A stretch of 64,000 nucleotides of DNA from Agathobacter sp. (GTDB lineage Bacteria > Bacillota > Clostridia > Lachnospirales > Lachnospiraceae), in assembly GCA_017409825.1 (NCBI GenBank), contig JAFQRZ010000024.1, positions 274,367 to 338,366 on the forward strand, in the 5' to 3' direction. Of this stretch, positions 1-9,795 are shown one piece after another. The translations under genes were made by a program, and so were the position numbers. The first letter of the stretch is position 1; each line of letters starts with the position of its first letter. Below the pieces are notes generated by a model. It was not told where the DNA came from and did no database searches. It saw only the letters and a program-made list of their open reading frames with translations.

Positions 1-57
1 AACATCTTTAATTGGCTGTAATTTTGCTTCCTGTGCAATCTGAATATCTGTTTTCAT
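1..57 (-). CDS. fhs: Formate--tetrahydrofolate ligase, N-terminal fragment (cut by window edge)
   Basis: Only the first 19 codons are inside the window. They read MKTDIQIAQEAKLQPIKDV, which matches the conserved N-terminus I know for clostridial formate--tetrahydrofolate ligases (start MKTDIQIAQEA). That enzyme makes 10-formyl-THF from formate, THF and ATP in one-carbon metabolism. The ATG at 57-55 has a GGAGG ribosome site at 67-63 with five bases between. The start lies 47 bases after the ftsK stop on the same strand. The identification rests on a short peptide, so it is likely but not certain. Confidence 0.75.
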   Translation of the reverse strand, partial: MKTDIQIAQEAKLQPIKDV

Positions 58-104
58 GGTTTCCTCCATTATGTATTGTTTATTATAAAATTAATTGTAC
101 ACGT

Positions 105-2597
105 TTAATAGCTTTCGTCAATAAAAGCTTCAAATTCTTCTGGACTCATCAAAACCTTTCTAGGTTTTGTACCTTCTTCCGGTCCAACAATACCAGCTTC
201 TTCTAACTGATCCATAATACGAGCAGCTCGGTTAAAGCCTACCTTCAAGTAACGCTGTAACATACCGATGGATGCTTTTTCTTTATCAATAATGATTTTC
301 GCCGCTTCCATAAAGTAGGAATCTCTTCCATCTCCGCCGCCATCCATATCGGAAATAGAAACCGAATTACCATTTGAACTTTCCATCGTCTCTAATTTCT
401 GCTGGACATCTGTACTATAGCTTGCTGCGCCATTCTTTTCGGTAATGAATTTTACTACCTCTGCAACCTCTTTGTCTGAAACAAATGCACCCTGTACACG
501 AATTGGTTTCGGAACTCCCTGTGGATTAAAGAGCATATCCCCTTTTCCTAACAGTTTCTCTGCTCCATTCATATCCAAAATGGTACGTGAATCTACACCA
601 GATGTTACCGCAAAAGCAATACGGCTAGGCATATTTGCTTTGATAAGACCGGTAATAACATTTACCGAAGGTCTTTGTGTCGCAATAATCAAATGAATAC
701 CACACGCACGCGCCAACTGTGCCAAACGACAAATTGCTTCTTCTACATCGCTGGACGCAACCATCATAAGGTCAGCCAACTCATCTACAATAATAACAAT
801 CTGTGGCATCTTCTTCGGTTTTTCCTGACCTTCTGGTGGAGTAACCGAATCTACTCTCGCATTGTATCCATGAATATCTCTTACACCGATTTCTGCGAAT
901 TTATTATATCGTTCGGTCATTTCTGCTACTGCCCAATGAAGAGCACCAGCCGCTTTCTTCGGATCGGTAACAACCGGAATCATAAGATGTGGAATGCCAT
1001 TGTATACACTAAGTTCTACTACCTTAGGGTCAATCATAATCAGCTTAACATCCTTCGGATCCGCCTTATATAAAATACTCATAATAATCGTATTAATACA
1101 AACCGATTTACCCGAACCAGTCGCACCCGCAATCAGCATATGTGGCATCTTCGCAATATCCGCCACCTTTGTCTGTCCTGCAATATCCTTACCAACAGCA
1201 AACGTAATCTTCGACTGCGAATTTTTAAACTCTGCAGATTCTAACAAATCACGGAAGGATACGGTTACATTTTCTGCATTTGGTACTTCGATACCTACTG
1301 CAGCTTTTCCAGGAATTGGTGCCTCGATACGAATATCTGCCGCAGCCAGATTTAATTTAATATCATCTGCAAGATTTACAATCTTACTAACCTTTACACC
1401 CATTTCTGGCTGAATTTCATATCTGGTAACCGATGGTCCACAACTAATATCTGTAACTGTTACATTTACGCCAAATGTTTTTAATGTCTGCTCCAATTTT
1501 TGGGCAGTTTCCTTCAACTGTGCCTGTGTGTTACCTGATTTTCTGTTATCACCAGGTTTTAAAAGTGACAATGGTGGGAATACATAAGGTTTGGTTTGTG
1601 TCGTCTCTTCTTCCACAATTTCATTTGCCACATGGTCTACAGCCTGCTCAATTTCTTCAAAGCTAGCTCTTGGCTTACGCGTATGTCGTTCCGTGACCAC
1701 TGGTTCTGGAATTGGTTCTTCCTCATCCATAAAGTCTCCCACAATATTCGGTTCCGGTTTAAGCTCTGTCTTAAGTGGAGCATAACTGCTGACTTCATAA
1801 TCTCCATTGGAAGAAAGTTTCGTTTTCTTCTCAGCTCTGATATTTGGAAGTTCCATCTGTTCTGCTTGAACTTCTCCCATCTCATCTGAATAACCCATAT
1901 CATTTTGACTAGAAATCTTTGTATCTGTAGATACACCAGATACTTTATTGTCAATTCTACGACTTCGTTCCTCATCACGAATCCGTTTGTACTCCTGATA
2001 ACGCTCATTGCTTTCTTTTGCAGAAGCATAAACCTTCTGTCCACCGTCTTTAAATCCCTGAATCGCTGACTTCTCCGTGATAAGCACTAAGCACACAATT
2101 AAAGCAATAATATCGATAATATATGTACCAGCCACGCCAAATGCCTGACTGATATAATATGCTAAAAAGCCACCGATAATTCCACCACCAAATTTATGCT
2201 CAGCACTATATGCATACGATTCCATCGGTGTCATAATCGCTTTCCCTGATGTAATCAATGCGACAAACATACAAAGGAATACTGCAAATAATACACCTGC
2301 GACCAACTTCAAAATTGCAAACATATTTCCTTTATTGGAAACAGCAAAAAAGCTGCCAACAATCAGAATAACAGGGAAAATATATGCTACAACTCCAAAT
2401 ACACCGAACAAGAAAGAACTTACCGCATTTCCAACTACACCGCCAATTCCAAAATTGCTAATAAATAACAGTGCAGATACTGCAATAATACCCCAGAGGA
2501 TAATCTCTACACGAAACTCCTCTGCTTTTCTTATATCTTCAGCCTTTGGCTTATTTGATTTTCTTTTTGAAGAAGATGTTCTTCTTTTTGTTGCCAT
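105..2597 (-). CDS. ftsK: DNA translocase FtsK/SpoIIIE
   Basis: This 830-residue membrane-anchored DNA pump moves chromosomes through the division septum. The first about 190 residues hold several hydrophobic membrane segments. A charged linker runs to about residue 350. The RecA-like motor follows, with Walker A GATGSGKSVC and Walker B IVIIVDELADLMM. The C-terminal 65 residues form the winged-helix gamma domain that reads KOPS/SRS-type sequences (QRYLKVGFNRAARIMDQLE). I chose the ATG at 2597 because a GGAGG sits at 2609-2605; a longer frame adds 25 residues with no ribosome site. Whether the cell uses it as FtsK or SpoIIIE cannot be told from sequence. Confidence 0.96.
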   Translation of the reverse strand: MATKRRTSSSKRKSNKPKAEDIRKAEEFRVEIILWGIIAVSALLFISNFGIGGVVGNAVSSFLFGVFGVVAYIFPVILIVGSFFAVSNKGNMFAILKLVAGVLFAVFLCMFVALITSGKAIMTPMESYAYSAEHKFGGGIIGGFLAYYISQAFGVAGTYIIDIIALIVCLVLITEKSAIQGFKDGGQKVYASAKESNERYQEYKRIRDEERSRRIDNKVSGVSTDTKISSQNDMGYSDEMGEVQAEQMELPNIRAEKKTKLSSNGDYEVSSYAPLKTELKPEPNIVGDFMDEEEPIPEPVVTERHTRKPRASFEEIEQAVDHVANEIVEEETTQTKPYVFPPLSLLKPGDNRKSGNTQAQLKETAQKLEQTLKTFGVNVTVTDISCGPSVTRYEIQPEMGVKVSKIVNLADDIKLNLAAADIRIEAPIPGKAAVGIEVPNAENVTVSFRDLLESAEFKNSQSKITFAVGKDIAGQTKVADIAKMPHMLIAGATGSGKSVCINTIIMSILYKADPKDVKLIMIDPKVVELSVYNGIPHLMIPVVTDPKKAAGALHWAVAEMTERYNKFAEIGVRDIHGYNARVDSVTPPEGQEKPKKMPQIVIIVDELADLMMVASSDVEEAICRLAQLARACGIHLIIATQRPSVNVITGLIKANMPSRIAFAVTSGVDSRTILDMNGAEKLLGKGDMLFNPQGVPKPIRVQGAFVSDKEVAEVVKFITEKNGAASYSTDVQQKLETMESSNGNSVSISDMDGGGDGRDSYFMEAAKIIIDKEKASIGMLQRYLKVGFNRAARIMDQLEEAGIVGPEEGTKPRKVLMSPEEFEAFIDESY

Positions 2598-2697
2598 GAA
2601 ACAACCTCCATATTTTCTAAGGCATAGTATGCCAAGTATTATTATGTTACCACATTTTGATTCACTTGTCATTAAAAAGCAACAAAAAATACAAGAT

Positions 2698-3351
2698 TTA
2701 GTTTCGAATCATCTCTTTCAACTTACGAAAAGCTTCCGCAATGCCGCCGATTTCATTGATTAAACCTACTTCCACTGCTTCTTTTCCTACCAAAATCGTT
2801 CCAACATCTTTGGTAAGCATCTGTGTATTCATCATAAGTTCTTCAATTTTTTCATACGTTGCATCACAATGTGTCGTAATAAAATGAATGATACGGTCCT
2901 GCATTCGTTTGAAATAGTCATACGTAGCAGGGGCACCGATTACAGTTCCACTCATTCGAACCGGATGAATTACCATCGTTCCGCTTGGAACAATCATAGA
3001 ATAATCCGTCGAAACAGCAAGTGGTACACCAATGGAATGACTCCCCCCCAAAACCAAAGAAACCGTCGGTTTACTAAGAGATGCCACCATTTCTGCAATC
3101 GCAAGCCCACTTTCCACATCACCTCCGACCGTATTAATGAGAAGCAAAACCCCATCAATATTTTTGTCATCCTCGATTTCTGCAAGCTTTGGAAGCACAT
3201 GCTCATATTTCGTGGTTTTCGAATTGGAAGGAAGACATTCATGCCCTTCTATCTCACCAATAATCGAAATTAAATATATCGTTACTTCATCATCCTTTAT
3301 AATGCTTTGTCCATATTCCTCAATACCATCGTTTGTTTTTTCTTCACTCAT
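2698..3351 (-). CDS. tepA: ClpP-like serine protease, TepA/YmfB type
   Basis: This 217-residue cytosolic protein belongs to the ClpP/crotonase-fold proteases called TepA (translocation-enhancing) in Bacillus. The ClpP core runs from about residue 25 to 210. The nucleophile serine is in GGSHSIG, and the catalytic histidine is in VIHPVRMSG. It differs from true ClpP in lacking a ClpX-docking-like context and in having an acidic N-terminal extension of about 20 residues. Start ATG 3351 follows GGAGGAGG. It sits 100 bases upstream of ftsK on the same strand, a pairing also seen in Bacillus and many Clostridia. Its substrates are not known from sequence. Confidence 0.85.
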   Translation of the reverse strand: MSEEKTNDGIEEYGQSIIKDDEVTIYLISIIGEIEGHECLPSNSKTTKYEHVLPKLAEIEDDKNIDGVLLLINTVGGDVESGLAIAEMVASLSKPTVSLVLGGSHSIGVPLAVSTDYSMIVPSGTMVIHPVRMSGTVIGAPATYDYFKRMQDRIIHFITTHCDATYEKIEELMMNTQMLTKDVGTILVGKEAVEVGLINEIGGIAEAFRKLKEMIRN

Positions 3352-3389
3352 GCATATACCTCCTCCAGTTATATTTCACAACAATTTTC

Positions 3390-3422
3390 AATAAAATAAG
3401 GGCATCCATTTCGGATACCCTT
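3390..3422 (-). terminator. Intrinsic terminator after glgA
   Basis: On the minus strand the stem AAGGGTATCC / GGATGCCCTT closes a short loop (arms 3413-3422 and 3398-3407) and is followed by the T-rich run ATTTTATTG. It separates glgA from tepA. Confidence 0.8.
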
Positions 3423-3447
3423 ACTATTATTTACTACTATTTTGTTT

Positions 3448-4899
3448 TTATTCACCAAGAAGATATCTGTATAATCCTTCATAACGGAATTTAGAAGCAT
3501 TCCATGAGAAGTCTTTTGTGATACCTCTGTCAACCATCTGATTCCACTGACGTTTGCAATCATAGTAAACATGTTTTGCATAGTTAATTACATAAAGCAT
3601 ATCATCTGCATTGTAATCACGGAATGAGAAGCCATCACCAGTGTTTTCAAATTCATTGTATGGAATAACAGTATCTTTTAAACCGCCTGTTTCACGTACA
3701 ATTGGAACTGTACCATGACGGAAGGAAATAAGCTGTGTAAGTCCACATGGCTCAAATCTTGATGGCATCAAGAATGCATCTGCAGCAGCATAAAGCTTAC
3801 GAGCCAAATCATCGTTATAGCAGATATTTGCTGATACACGATCTGGATATTTCCATGCATAGTGACGGAACATGTTTTCATACTGTGGTTCACCTGTACC
3901 GATAATAACGAACTGTGTATGTTCATCAACGATACCTTCCATTACATGATTGATAAGGTCAAGACCTTTCTGGTCTGTTAAACGAGAAACAAGACCAATC
4001 ATGAATTTCTTCTTATCCACTGCAAGACCTAAATCCTGCTGTAATCTTTCTTTGTTTAATGCTTTTTTCTTACGCCATGTTTCTGCATCGTAATTTACAT
4101 AAAGTTTTTCATCGATTGCTGGATTGTAATTCATGTAATCGATACCATTTACGATACCCTGCATATCAAAATGACGTGCAGATAAAAGGCCATCTAAACC
4201 TTCGCCATATTCTGGAGTCTGAATTTCATAAGCATAAGTATCACTAACTGTTGTAATGTAGTCTGCATAAACAAGACCACCTTTTAACATATTAGCATCC
4301 TTCTTAAATTCTAATTTGTCTGGAGTGAATAATTCTTTAGGGAAACCTGTAAGCCCCTGCATTGTTTTCACATCCCAAACACCCTGGAATTTTAAGTTAT
4401 GGATTGTCATAATTGTTTTAATTCCCCAGAAGAACATATCTCCCTGGAATTCATTCTTTAAGTATACTGGAATAAGACCTGTCTGCCAGTCATGACAGTG
4501 AATAAGATCTGGTCTAAATCCAATAAGTGGAAGCATTGACAATACTGCTTTATCAAAGAATGTAAATTTCTCGATATCTGTACGGAAATCACCATAAGGC
4601 TTATCGCCACTAAAGTATTCCTGATTGTCAATAAAGTAATATGTAACACCTTCAAACTGATACTGAAGTACACCTACATATTTGTTCTGGATGTAAGGAC
4701 CAGTACTCATATAGAAATGAGTTACATACTGCATTTGATTACGGAACCATTCTGGAATACAGCTATAGTTTGGAATAACTACACGTACATCCCAATTTTC
4801 CTTATCAAATTCTTTTGGTAAAGCACCACATACGTCTGCAAGACCACCTGTTTTAATAAAAGGTACACATTCAGATGCTGCAAAAAGGATTCGTTTCAT
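3448..4899 (-). CDS. glgA: Glycogen synthase (ADP-glucose type, GT5)
   Basis: GlgA transfers glucose from ADP-glucose to the non-reducing ends of alpha-1,4-glucan. The 483-residue length is normal for bacterial GT5 enzymes. The N-terminal Rossmann half starts MKRILFAASECVPFIKTGGL with the ADP-glucose-binding KTGGL motif near residue 17. The C-terminal GT-B half contains SRFEPCGLTQ, the conserved acidic nucleotide-sugar site. The start has a GAGGGGG ribosome site. The gene lies 30 bases after yebC, but no other glycogen genes (glgB, glgC, glgP) are nearby, so the pathway is presumably encoded elsewhere. Confidence 0.95.
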   Translation of the reverse strand: MKRILFAASECVPFIKTGGLADVCGALPKEFDKENWDVRVVIPNYSCIPEWFRNQMQYVTHFYMSTGPYIQNKYVGVLQYQFEGVTYYFIDNQEYFSGDKPYGDFRTDIEKFTFFDKAVLSMLPLIGFRPDLIHCHDWQTGLIPVYLKNEFQGDMFFWGIKTIMTIHNLKFQGVWDVKTMQGLTGFPKELFTPDKLEFKKDANMLKGGLVYADYITTVSDTYAYEIQTPEYGEGLDGLLSARHFDMQGIVNGIDYMNYNPAIDEKLYVNYDAETWRKKKALNKERLQQDLGLAVDKKKFMIGLVSRLTDQKGLDLINHVMEGIVDEHTQFVIIGTGEPQYENMFRHYAWKYPDRVSANICYNDDLARKLYAAADAFLMPSRFEPCGLTQLISFRHGTVPIVRETGGLKDTVIPYNEFENTGDGFSFRDYNADDMLYVINYAKHVYYDCKRQWNQMVDRGITKDFSWNASKFRYEGLYRYLLGE

Positions 4900-4929
4900 A
4901 TTTACCCCCTCATAAAATAAATTTTATTT

Positions 4930-5658
4930 TTATTCTTCCCAGTTATGATATACTTCCTGAACGTCGTCATCATCATCAAGAAGATCTAAAATCTTGTTAA
5001 TATTTTTCAAATCGGTTTCGTCTGTTAATGTAACATAAGTCTGTGGAATCATGCTAACTTCTGCAGAAGCCATCTTGATACCAGCATCCTCTAATGCTTT
5101 ACGAACTGCTTCAAAATCATCTGGAGCTGTCGTTACTTCAAAGCTGTCTTCTTCTTCTACGAAGTCATCTGCACCTGCATCCAAAGCAATCATCATAAGC
5201 TCGTCTGCATCCATATCACATTCTTCTCTATCAATAAGAATCTGTCCCTTTTCATCGAACATATATGATACACAGCCCTGTGTACCAATACTTCCATTCC
5301 CTTTTGTAAAAGCATTACGTACATTTGATGCAGTACGATTCTTATTATCTGTTAAACATTTTACAATAATAGCTGTACCACTTGGGCCATAACCTTCGTA
5401 TGTACAATATTCATAGTTTACATTGCTGCCTTCACCAGAAGCCTTTTTGATACCTCTTTCAATGGTGTCGTTTGGCATGTTGTTTGATTTTGCTTTTGCA
5501 ATAATCTGTGCTAACTTATAGTTGTTCGCTGGATCTGGTCCACCTTCTTTTACAGCAACAGCGATTTCACGACCAATGATGGTGAAAATCTTACCTTTTG
5601 CTGCATCGTTCTTTTCCTTTTTATGTTTGATATTCGCAAACTTGGAATGTCCTGACAT
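4930..5658 (-). CDS. yebC: YebC/PmpR family DNA-binding regulator
   Basis: The 242-residue protein begins [23 protein letters not shown], the hallmark of the YebC/PmpR (TACO1) family. It has the three-domain layout of that family, including the central acidic segment around residues 130-175 and an acidic C-terminus. Members bind DNA as regulators, and recent work links a subset to ribosome stalling relief at proline runs; which applies here is unknown. The ribosome site GAGG lies upstream of ATG 5658. It sits between the CBS-domain gene (62 bases) and glgA (30 bases), all co-directional. Confidence 0.93.
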   Translation of the reverse strand: MSGHSKFANIKHKKEKNDAAKGKIFTIIGREIAVAVKEGGPDPANNYKLAQIIAKAKSNNMPNDTIERGIKKASGEGSNVNYEYCTYEGYGPSGTAIIVKCLTDNKNRTASNVRNAFTKGNGSIGTQGCVSYMFDEKGQILIDREECDMDADELMMIALDAGADDFVEEEDSFEVTTAPDDFEAVRKALEDAGIKMASAEVSMIPQTYVTLTDETDLKNINKILDLLDDDDDVQEVYHNWEE

Positions 5659-5720
5659 AATAAATAATCCTCTTTTCTAGTTACTTTCTTAATATTACTA
5701 TTATACAACTTATTTTTCAA

Positions 5721-6656
5721 TCACGCAAGTTTTGTAATACGAACCTCGCGAATAATTCTATTTTCAACCTTCAAGATCTCGAATTGATACCCATGCTTTT
5801 CGATAATTTCATACTCATCATCATTTGGCACCTTCTCTAAAAGAGAAATCACATATCCATTTAGGGTTTCAAACGCATCTTCTTCAATCGGCAGTTCAAT
5901 TACATCCAAAACATCTGGAAGCTCTGTCAAACCATCAAAGGTATAACTTCCATCCGCTTCCATCTGGAAGGTCTGCTCTTCTTCATCATGCTCATCTTCA
6001 ATTTCGCCAACGATTTCTTCCAAAATATCTTCCATAGCTACCAAACCAGAGGTTTGTCCATACTCATCAATTACAATGCAAATCTGGCTCTTGTCTGCCT
6101 GCATTTTCTGAAACAAGTTATTAATTTTAATCGTTTCTGTAATAAAATCAACCTCACGTACCAGGCCTGGAATATCTTTTACAGAAGTTCTAAAAATCTC
6201 GTTTTTCTGACAGAACAAGAATGCATCCTTAATCAAAAGCACACCGATAATATTGTCAATGTCACCATCATATACTGGGAAACGAGATTTCCCTGTATCA
6301 TCCACATACGCAACCATATCGTAAAAGCTCATATCTCCATCGATTGCAACGATATTCTTCCGATGTGTCATGATATCCTTTGCTTCTTTGTCCGCATATT
6401 CAAAAATATTATGTATCATTTCCGCTTCCGATTCCATAAGCACACCCTGCTCATGGCCTTCCTTCACCATGGAAATGATTTCCTCTTCAATAACCCCATC
6501 CTCTGATACGTTATTTAATTTAATATTCTTTTTCTTTCTAAAATCTTTCAGCAGGCTATCGCGGCAAATAAATAAAACTACTGCCAATGCTACTGTCAAT
6601 ACAATAATAATTCCAATTAATATAGGAATCAAATACGGATTACCACCGTCGTCCAT
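5721..6656 (-). CDS. CBS-pair/CorC-domain membrane protein (hemolysin C-like)
   Basis: This 311-residue protein has one N-terminal membrane segment (about residues 8-30), then a tandem CBS pair (about 85-215, with MTHRKNIVAI and SQICIVIDEYGQTSGLVAMED). It ends in a CorC_HlyC transporter-associated domain (about 228-308). That is the TlyC/CorC family cytosolic region, implicated in Mg2+/Co2+ handling. The four-helix DUF21/CNNM membrane domain is absent and replaced by a single anchor. It is therefore more like a regulatory CorC protein than a complete transporter. The start has AAGGAG upstream. The hemolysin name is historical only. Confidence 0.88.
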   Translation of the reverse strand: MDDGGNPYLIPILIGIIIVLTVALAVVLFICRDSLLKDFRKKKNIKLNNVSEDGVIEEEIISMVKEGHEQGVLMESEAEMIHNIFEYADKEAKDIMTHRKNIVAIDGDMSFYDMVAYVDDTGKSRFPVYDGDIDNIIGVLLIKDAFLFCQKNEIFRTSVKDIPGLVREVDFITETIKINNLFQKMQADKSQICIVIDEYGQTSGLVAMEDILEEIVGEIEDEHDEEEQTFQMEADGSYTFDGLTELPDVLDVIELPIEEDAFETLNGYVISLLEKVPNDDEYEIIEKHGYQFEILKVENRIIREVRITKLA

Positions 6657-6729
6657 TTCATTTCTCCTTTATTTTTTCATAAGTGTCATACATCTTAAAA
6701 TCATATCATGAAGCTGTATTATCGTCAAG

Positions 6730-7077
6730 TTATGTATACAACTCCAAACTGATTCCAAGTGCTTTATCTACTTCTTTTAACATCTGGTTATCTAAGTGAC
6801 AAACCTTGTCCTTAAGACGTTTTTTATCAATCGTTCTCAGTTGCTCTAAAAGAACTACAGAATCCTTCGCCAAATCGTATTTTTCACTATCCAACGCCAC
6901 ATGGGTCGGCAGTTTCGCTTTATGCATCTGAGAAGTAATCGCTGCACAAATCACGGTTGGACTATGACGGTTCCCCACATCATTCTGAACAATCAACACA
7001 GGGCGAATCCCACCCTGTTCGGAACCTACCACCGGTCTTAAATCTGCATAATAGATATCGCCTCTTAAAATCATCAT
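6730..7077 (-). CDS. mazF: MazF/EndoA family mRNA endoribonuclease
   Basis: This 115-residue protein of the PemK/MazF fold starts [23 protein letters not shown] and has the [11 protein letters not shown] strand-loop and the [14 protein letters not shown] segment typical of Bacillus EndoA (NdoA). These enzymes cut single-stranded mRNA at short motifs. I moved the start from 7089 to the ATG at 7077, which has GGAG at 7087-7084. In Bacillus, alr is followed by ndoAI (antitoxin) and ndoA. Here the 59 bases between alr and this gene are too short to hold an antitoxin. It may be unaccompanied, controlled from another locus, or attenuated. Confidence 0.9.
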   Translation of the reverse strand: MMILRGDIYYADLRPVVGSEQGGIRPVLIVQNDVGNRHSPTVICAAITSQMHKAKLPTHVALDSEKYDLAKDSVVLLEQLRTIDKKRLKDKVCHLDNQMLKEVDKALGISLELYT

Positions 7078-7136
7078 GTCACACTCCATTTACTTGGTAT
7101 AGGAGTAGTATTTCCAATTCTAAGAACTATATTCTC

Positions 7137-8267
7137 TTATTTTTCATAATACACTCTAGGTACTCTAGGTGTAATCAGACAAGCAAATTCATAATTAAAA
7201 CGCTCAGACAAATCACCTAATTCTTCCATGGTAATCTGCTCTGTTCCATCCTGTCCTAACAAAGTAACTGCATCCCCTACGCGCACCCCTTCAATGTGCG
7301 ACACATCAATCATGAATTGATCCATACAAATTCTGCCACAAATCGGAGCTTTCTGCCCACGCACCAACACATAACCTTTGTCCGATAAGCTTCTTGCATA
7401 TCCATCACCATATCCAACAGGAACCGTAGCAATTCTTTGCGCTTCTGGGGTAATATAGATTCCGCCATAGCTTACTCTTCGTCCTGCTTCCAAATCTTTG
7501 ATATAGGAAATATGACTCTTCAAAGACATCACCGGCTGCAAATCCATATTTCTTTTATTCACCTCGTCCGAAGGCCATAATCCATATAAAATGATACCTG
7601 CACGCACCATATTCATATTCGCTTCCGGGATATCAACGATACCCGCACTATTCGAACAATGCTTAATCGGAATTTTTACCCCCTTTTCTGCAAGCATCTG
7701 ACACATCTGCTGAAACAAATCCATCTGACCTTTGGTAAGTGTTTTATCTGCTTCATCTGCATTTGCAAAATGTGTAAAAAGCCCTTCTATTTCTACATTC
7801 GGAAGTTTCGAAATATCGGCAATGATATTTGCTGTCTCCTGATTTACTTGGAAACCAATTCTACTCATACCCGTATCAATTTTTATATGGATATGACAAA
7901 TTTTATTTTTTGCTACTGCAATTTCTGATAATTTTTTTGCTGTATCAAAATCACAAACACAAGGACGAATATCATTGCGAATAATCGCATCAAACTGCTC
8001 AGCAAAACTAATTCCCAAAATCAGGATTGGTTTCTTTCTACCATCATCTATAAGTGCCATTGCCTCATCAACCGTAGCCACCGCATATCCCCATAAATAT
8101 GGAACATGCTCAATTGCCTTCGCAATAGGCAAAGCCCCATGACCGTAGCCGTCGGTTTTTATTACAGCTACAATCTTGGTATTCTTATCTATATTCTTAT
8201 GCATTTCTTCTAAGTTGTGTAAAACTGCAGATAAATTGATACCTGCATATACTCTACTATTCTGCAT
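7137..8267 (-). CDS. alr: Alanine racemase
   Basis: Alr interconverts L- and D-alanine for peptidoglycan. The 376-residue protein has the PLP-lysine motif VIKTDGYGHG near residue 36, and the second catalytic tyrosine in RRVSYGGIY about residue 258. The C-terminal beta-domain includes GRICMDQFMIDV. I chose MQNSRVYAGINLS at 8267 over the longer frame beginning at 8288, because AAAGGAA lies just upstream of it. Its start overlaps the end of nnr by 11 bases, which suggests translational coupling. mazF follows after 59 bases. Confidence 0.95.
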   Translation of the reverse strand: MQNSRVYAGINLSAVLHNLEEMHKNIDKNTKIVAVIKTDGYGHGALPIAKAIEHVPYLWGYAVATVDEAMALIDDGRKKPILILGISFAEQFDAIIRNDIRPCVCDFDTAKKLSEIAVAKNKICHIHIKIDTGMSRIGFQVNQETANIIADISKLPNVEIEGLFTHFANADEADKTLTKGQMDLFQQMCQMLAEKGVKIPIKHCSNSAGIVDIPEANMNMVRAGIILYGLWPSDEVNKRNMDLQPVMSLKSHISYIKDLEAGRRVSYGGIYITPEAQRIATVPVGYGDGYARSLSDKGYVLVRGQKAPICGRICMDQFMIDVSHIEGVRVGDAVTLLGQDGTEQITMEELGDLSERFNYEFACLITPRVPRVYYEK

Positions 8268-9795
8268 AGTCAATTCCTTTCCAAACATCTTTTAATGACT
8301 CTATTATATCACTCGCCATCATAGAATGGGTACCCATTTTTTCTCGGGCATAATCGCCTGCTAATCCATGGATAAATGTACCAAATGCTGCAGCATCAAT
8401 TCCTTTTTGTCCCTGTGCTAACAAGGCACCTATGATACCAGCCAATACATCACCACTACCACCTGTTGCCATTCCATTATTTCCAGCTAGGTTTAAATAA
8501 CTTAGCCCGTATGGATTTGCAACTACGGTACGAAAATCCTTTAACACGCAAAGAACATCATAGGTTCTAGCAAAATCAATTGCCGAATCCACCAAATGGT
8601 TTTGAATCCAAGCAACCGAATTATTCGTCAAACGAGAAAATTCACCCAGATGAGGCGTCATAATATATTCTGTATGTGGAAGCAGTAAACTTTCCGGTTT
8701 TTCTGCCAAAATATTCAGTGCATCTGCATCCCAAACAACTGGAACACTTGCTGCCATTTGAACAATTCGAACCAGTTCCTTTGCATTTTTGGACATTCCA
8801 ATCCCTGGTCCAACCACGACTGCATCTGCCCAGTTTATCTCTGCTATCAACTGTTCCTCTTTCAAAGCTTCTGTATACGTAGAAACCAACGCCTCTGGAA
8901 GTGTTTCTTGGATGATGCCTCGATTTTCTTCCCTTGTAAATACCTTTACCAGACCAACACCACAACGATACGCCGCTTTGGCCACAAAGATAGCCGCACC
9001 TGCCATATTTACACTTCCGGCAATTACCAAAAGCTTTCCAAACGTACCTTTATTGGAATGTGCAGGACGTTTTGGCAGAAAAGATAAATCTGCTTTTTCC
9101 AAGGAAGCCATCGAAGGTTTCCTTTCAAGCCAGCTTGCTTCTGTAATACCCATATCAACCACATGTACTGTTCCAGCATATTCACAGCCAGGCCACAAAT
9201 ACTGCCCTAGCTTTCCAAACGAAAACGTAATGGTATGGTCACATTTTAACACAGCACCCATTATCTGCCCATCATCTGCATTAATTCCAGAAGGAATATC
9301 CACTGCAATTTTCATACCTTTGATATGATTTATCATTTCAATCAGCCCCATATATGCCTGATTCAGTGGTCTAGACAATCCTATCCCAAATATTGCGTCA
9401 ATAATAAAATCATACTCTTCATCAAAGCCTTCTGGTTTAAACCCTTCTATAATAGGATAACGATGTGCTTGATAAATCTCTTTTTGCATTTGATTGGAAA
9501 CGGATGTATCTGACTTCTCTTTTAATAACACATTTACTTCACATGCTTCTGTATAAATGCCTTTTTGATTCAGCAAACGAGCAATTGCAAACCCATCTGC
9601 CCCATTATTCCCCGTTCCACAGAATACAATCCCCTTTGGATTTTCCTTTTTAATTGTCTCTTTAAAAACGTCACAAAGCCTCCAGACAAAGTGCATCGCT
9701 GCCTGTTCCATCAGTACCAATTCTGGCACCTTGAAATAGTTTGATGTATTCTGATCTAGAAGCTTCATTTCTTTTCCTGTTACAAGATACTTCAA
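8257..9795 (-). CDS. nnr: Bifunctional NAD(P)H-hydrate epimerase / ADP-dependent hydrate dehydratase
   Basis: This metabolite-repair enzyme turns damaged NAD(P)H hydrates back to NAD(P)H. The 512 residues hold an N-terminal YjeF_N epimerase domain (about 1-215, FCGTGNNGADGFAIARLL). A ribokinase-like dehydratase domain follows (about 230-505, NNGMATGGSGDVLAGIIGAL). The start codon is TTG at 9795, overlapping the TGA of the gene before it as TTGA, with GGAG just upstream. The predicted N-terminus MKYLVTGKEMKLLDQ fits the family. It lies in the icd-rex-alr operon, which ties repair of the cofactor to the Rex redox sensor by position. Confidence 0.94.
   Translation of the reverse strand: MKYLVTGKEMKLLDQNTSNYFKVPELVLMEQAAMHFVWRLCDVFKETIKKENPKGIVFCGTGNNGADGFAIARLLNQKGIYTEACEVNVLLKEKSDTSVSNQMQKEIYQAHRYPIIEGFKPEGFDEEYDFIIDAIFGIGLSRPLNQAYMGLIEMINHIKGMKIAVDIPSGINADDGQIMGAVLKCDHTITFSFGKLGQYLWPGCEYAGTVHVVDMGITEASWLERKPSMASLEKADLSFLPKRPAHSNKGTFGKLLVIAGSVNMAGAAIFVAKAAYRCGVGLVKVFTREENRGIIQETLPEALVSTYTEALKEEQLIAEINWADAVVVGPGIGMSKNAKELVRIVQMAASVPVVWDADALNILAEKPESLLLPHTEYIMTPHLGEFSRLTNNSVAWIQNHLVDSAIDFARTYDVLCVLKDFRTVVANPYGLSYLNLAGNNGMATGGSGDVLAGIIGALLAQGQKGIDAAAFGTFIHGLAGDYAREKMGTHSMMASDIIESLKDVWKGIDYAE

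Noticed and set aside
2598-2672. A longer FtsK start at 2672
   Set aside because: The added 25 residues have no ribosome site, whereas GGAGG sits before the ATG at 2597.
7078-7136. A small antitoxin gene between alr and mazF
   Set aside because: The gap is 59 bases with no start codon and ribosome site pair, and cannot encode a MazE-type protein.
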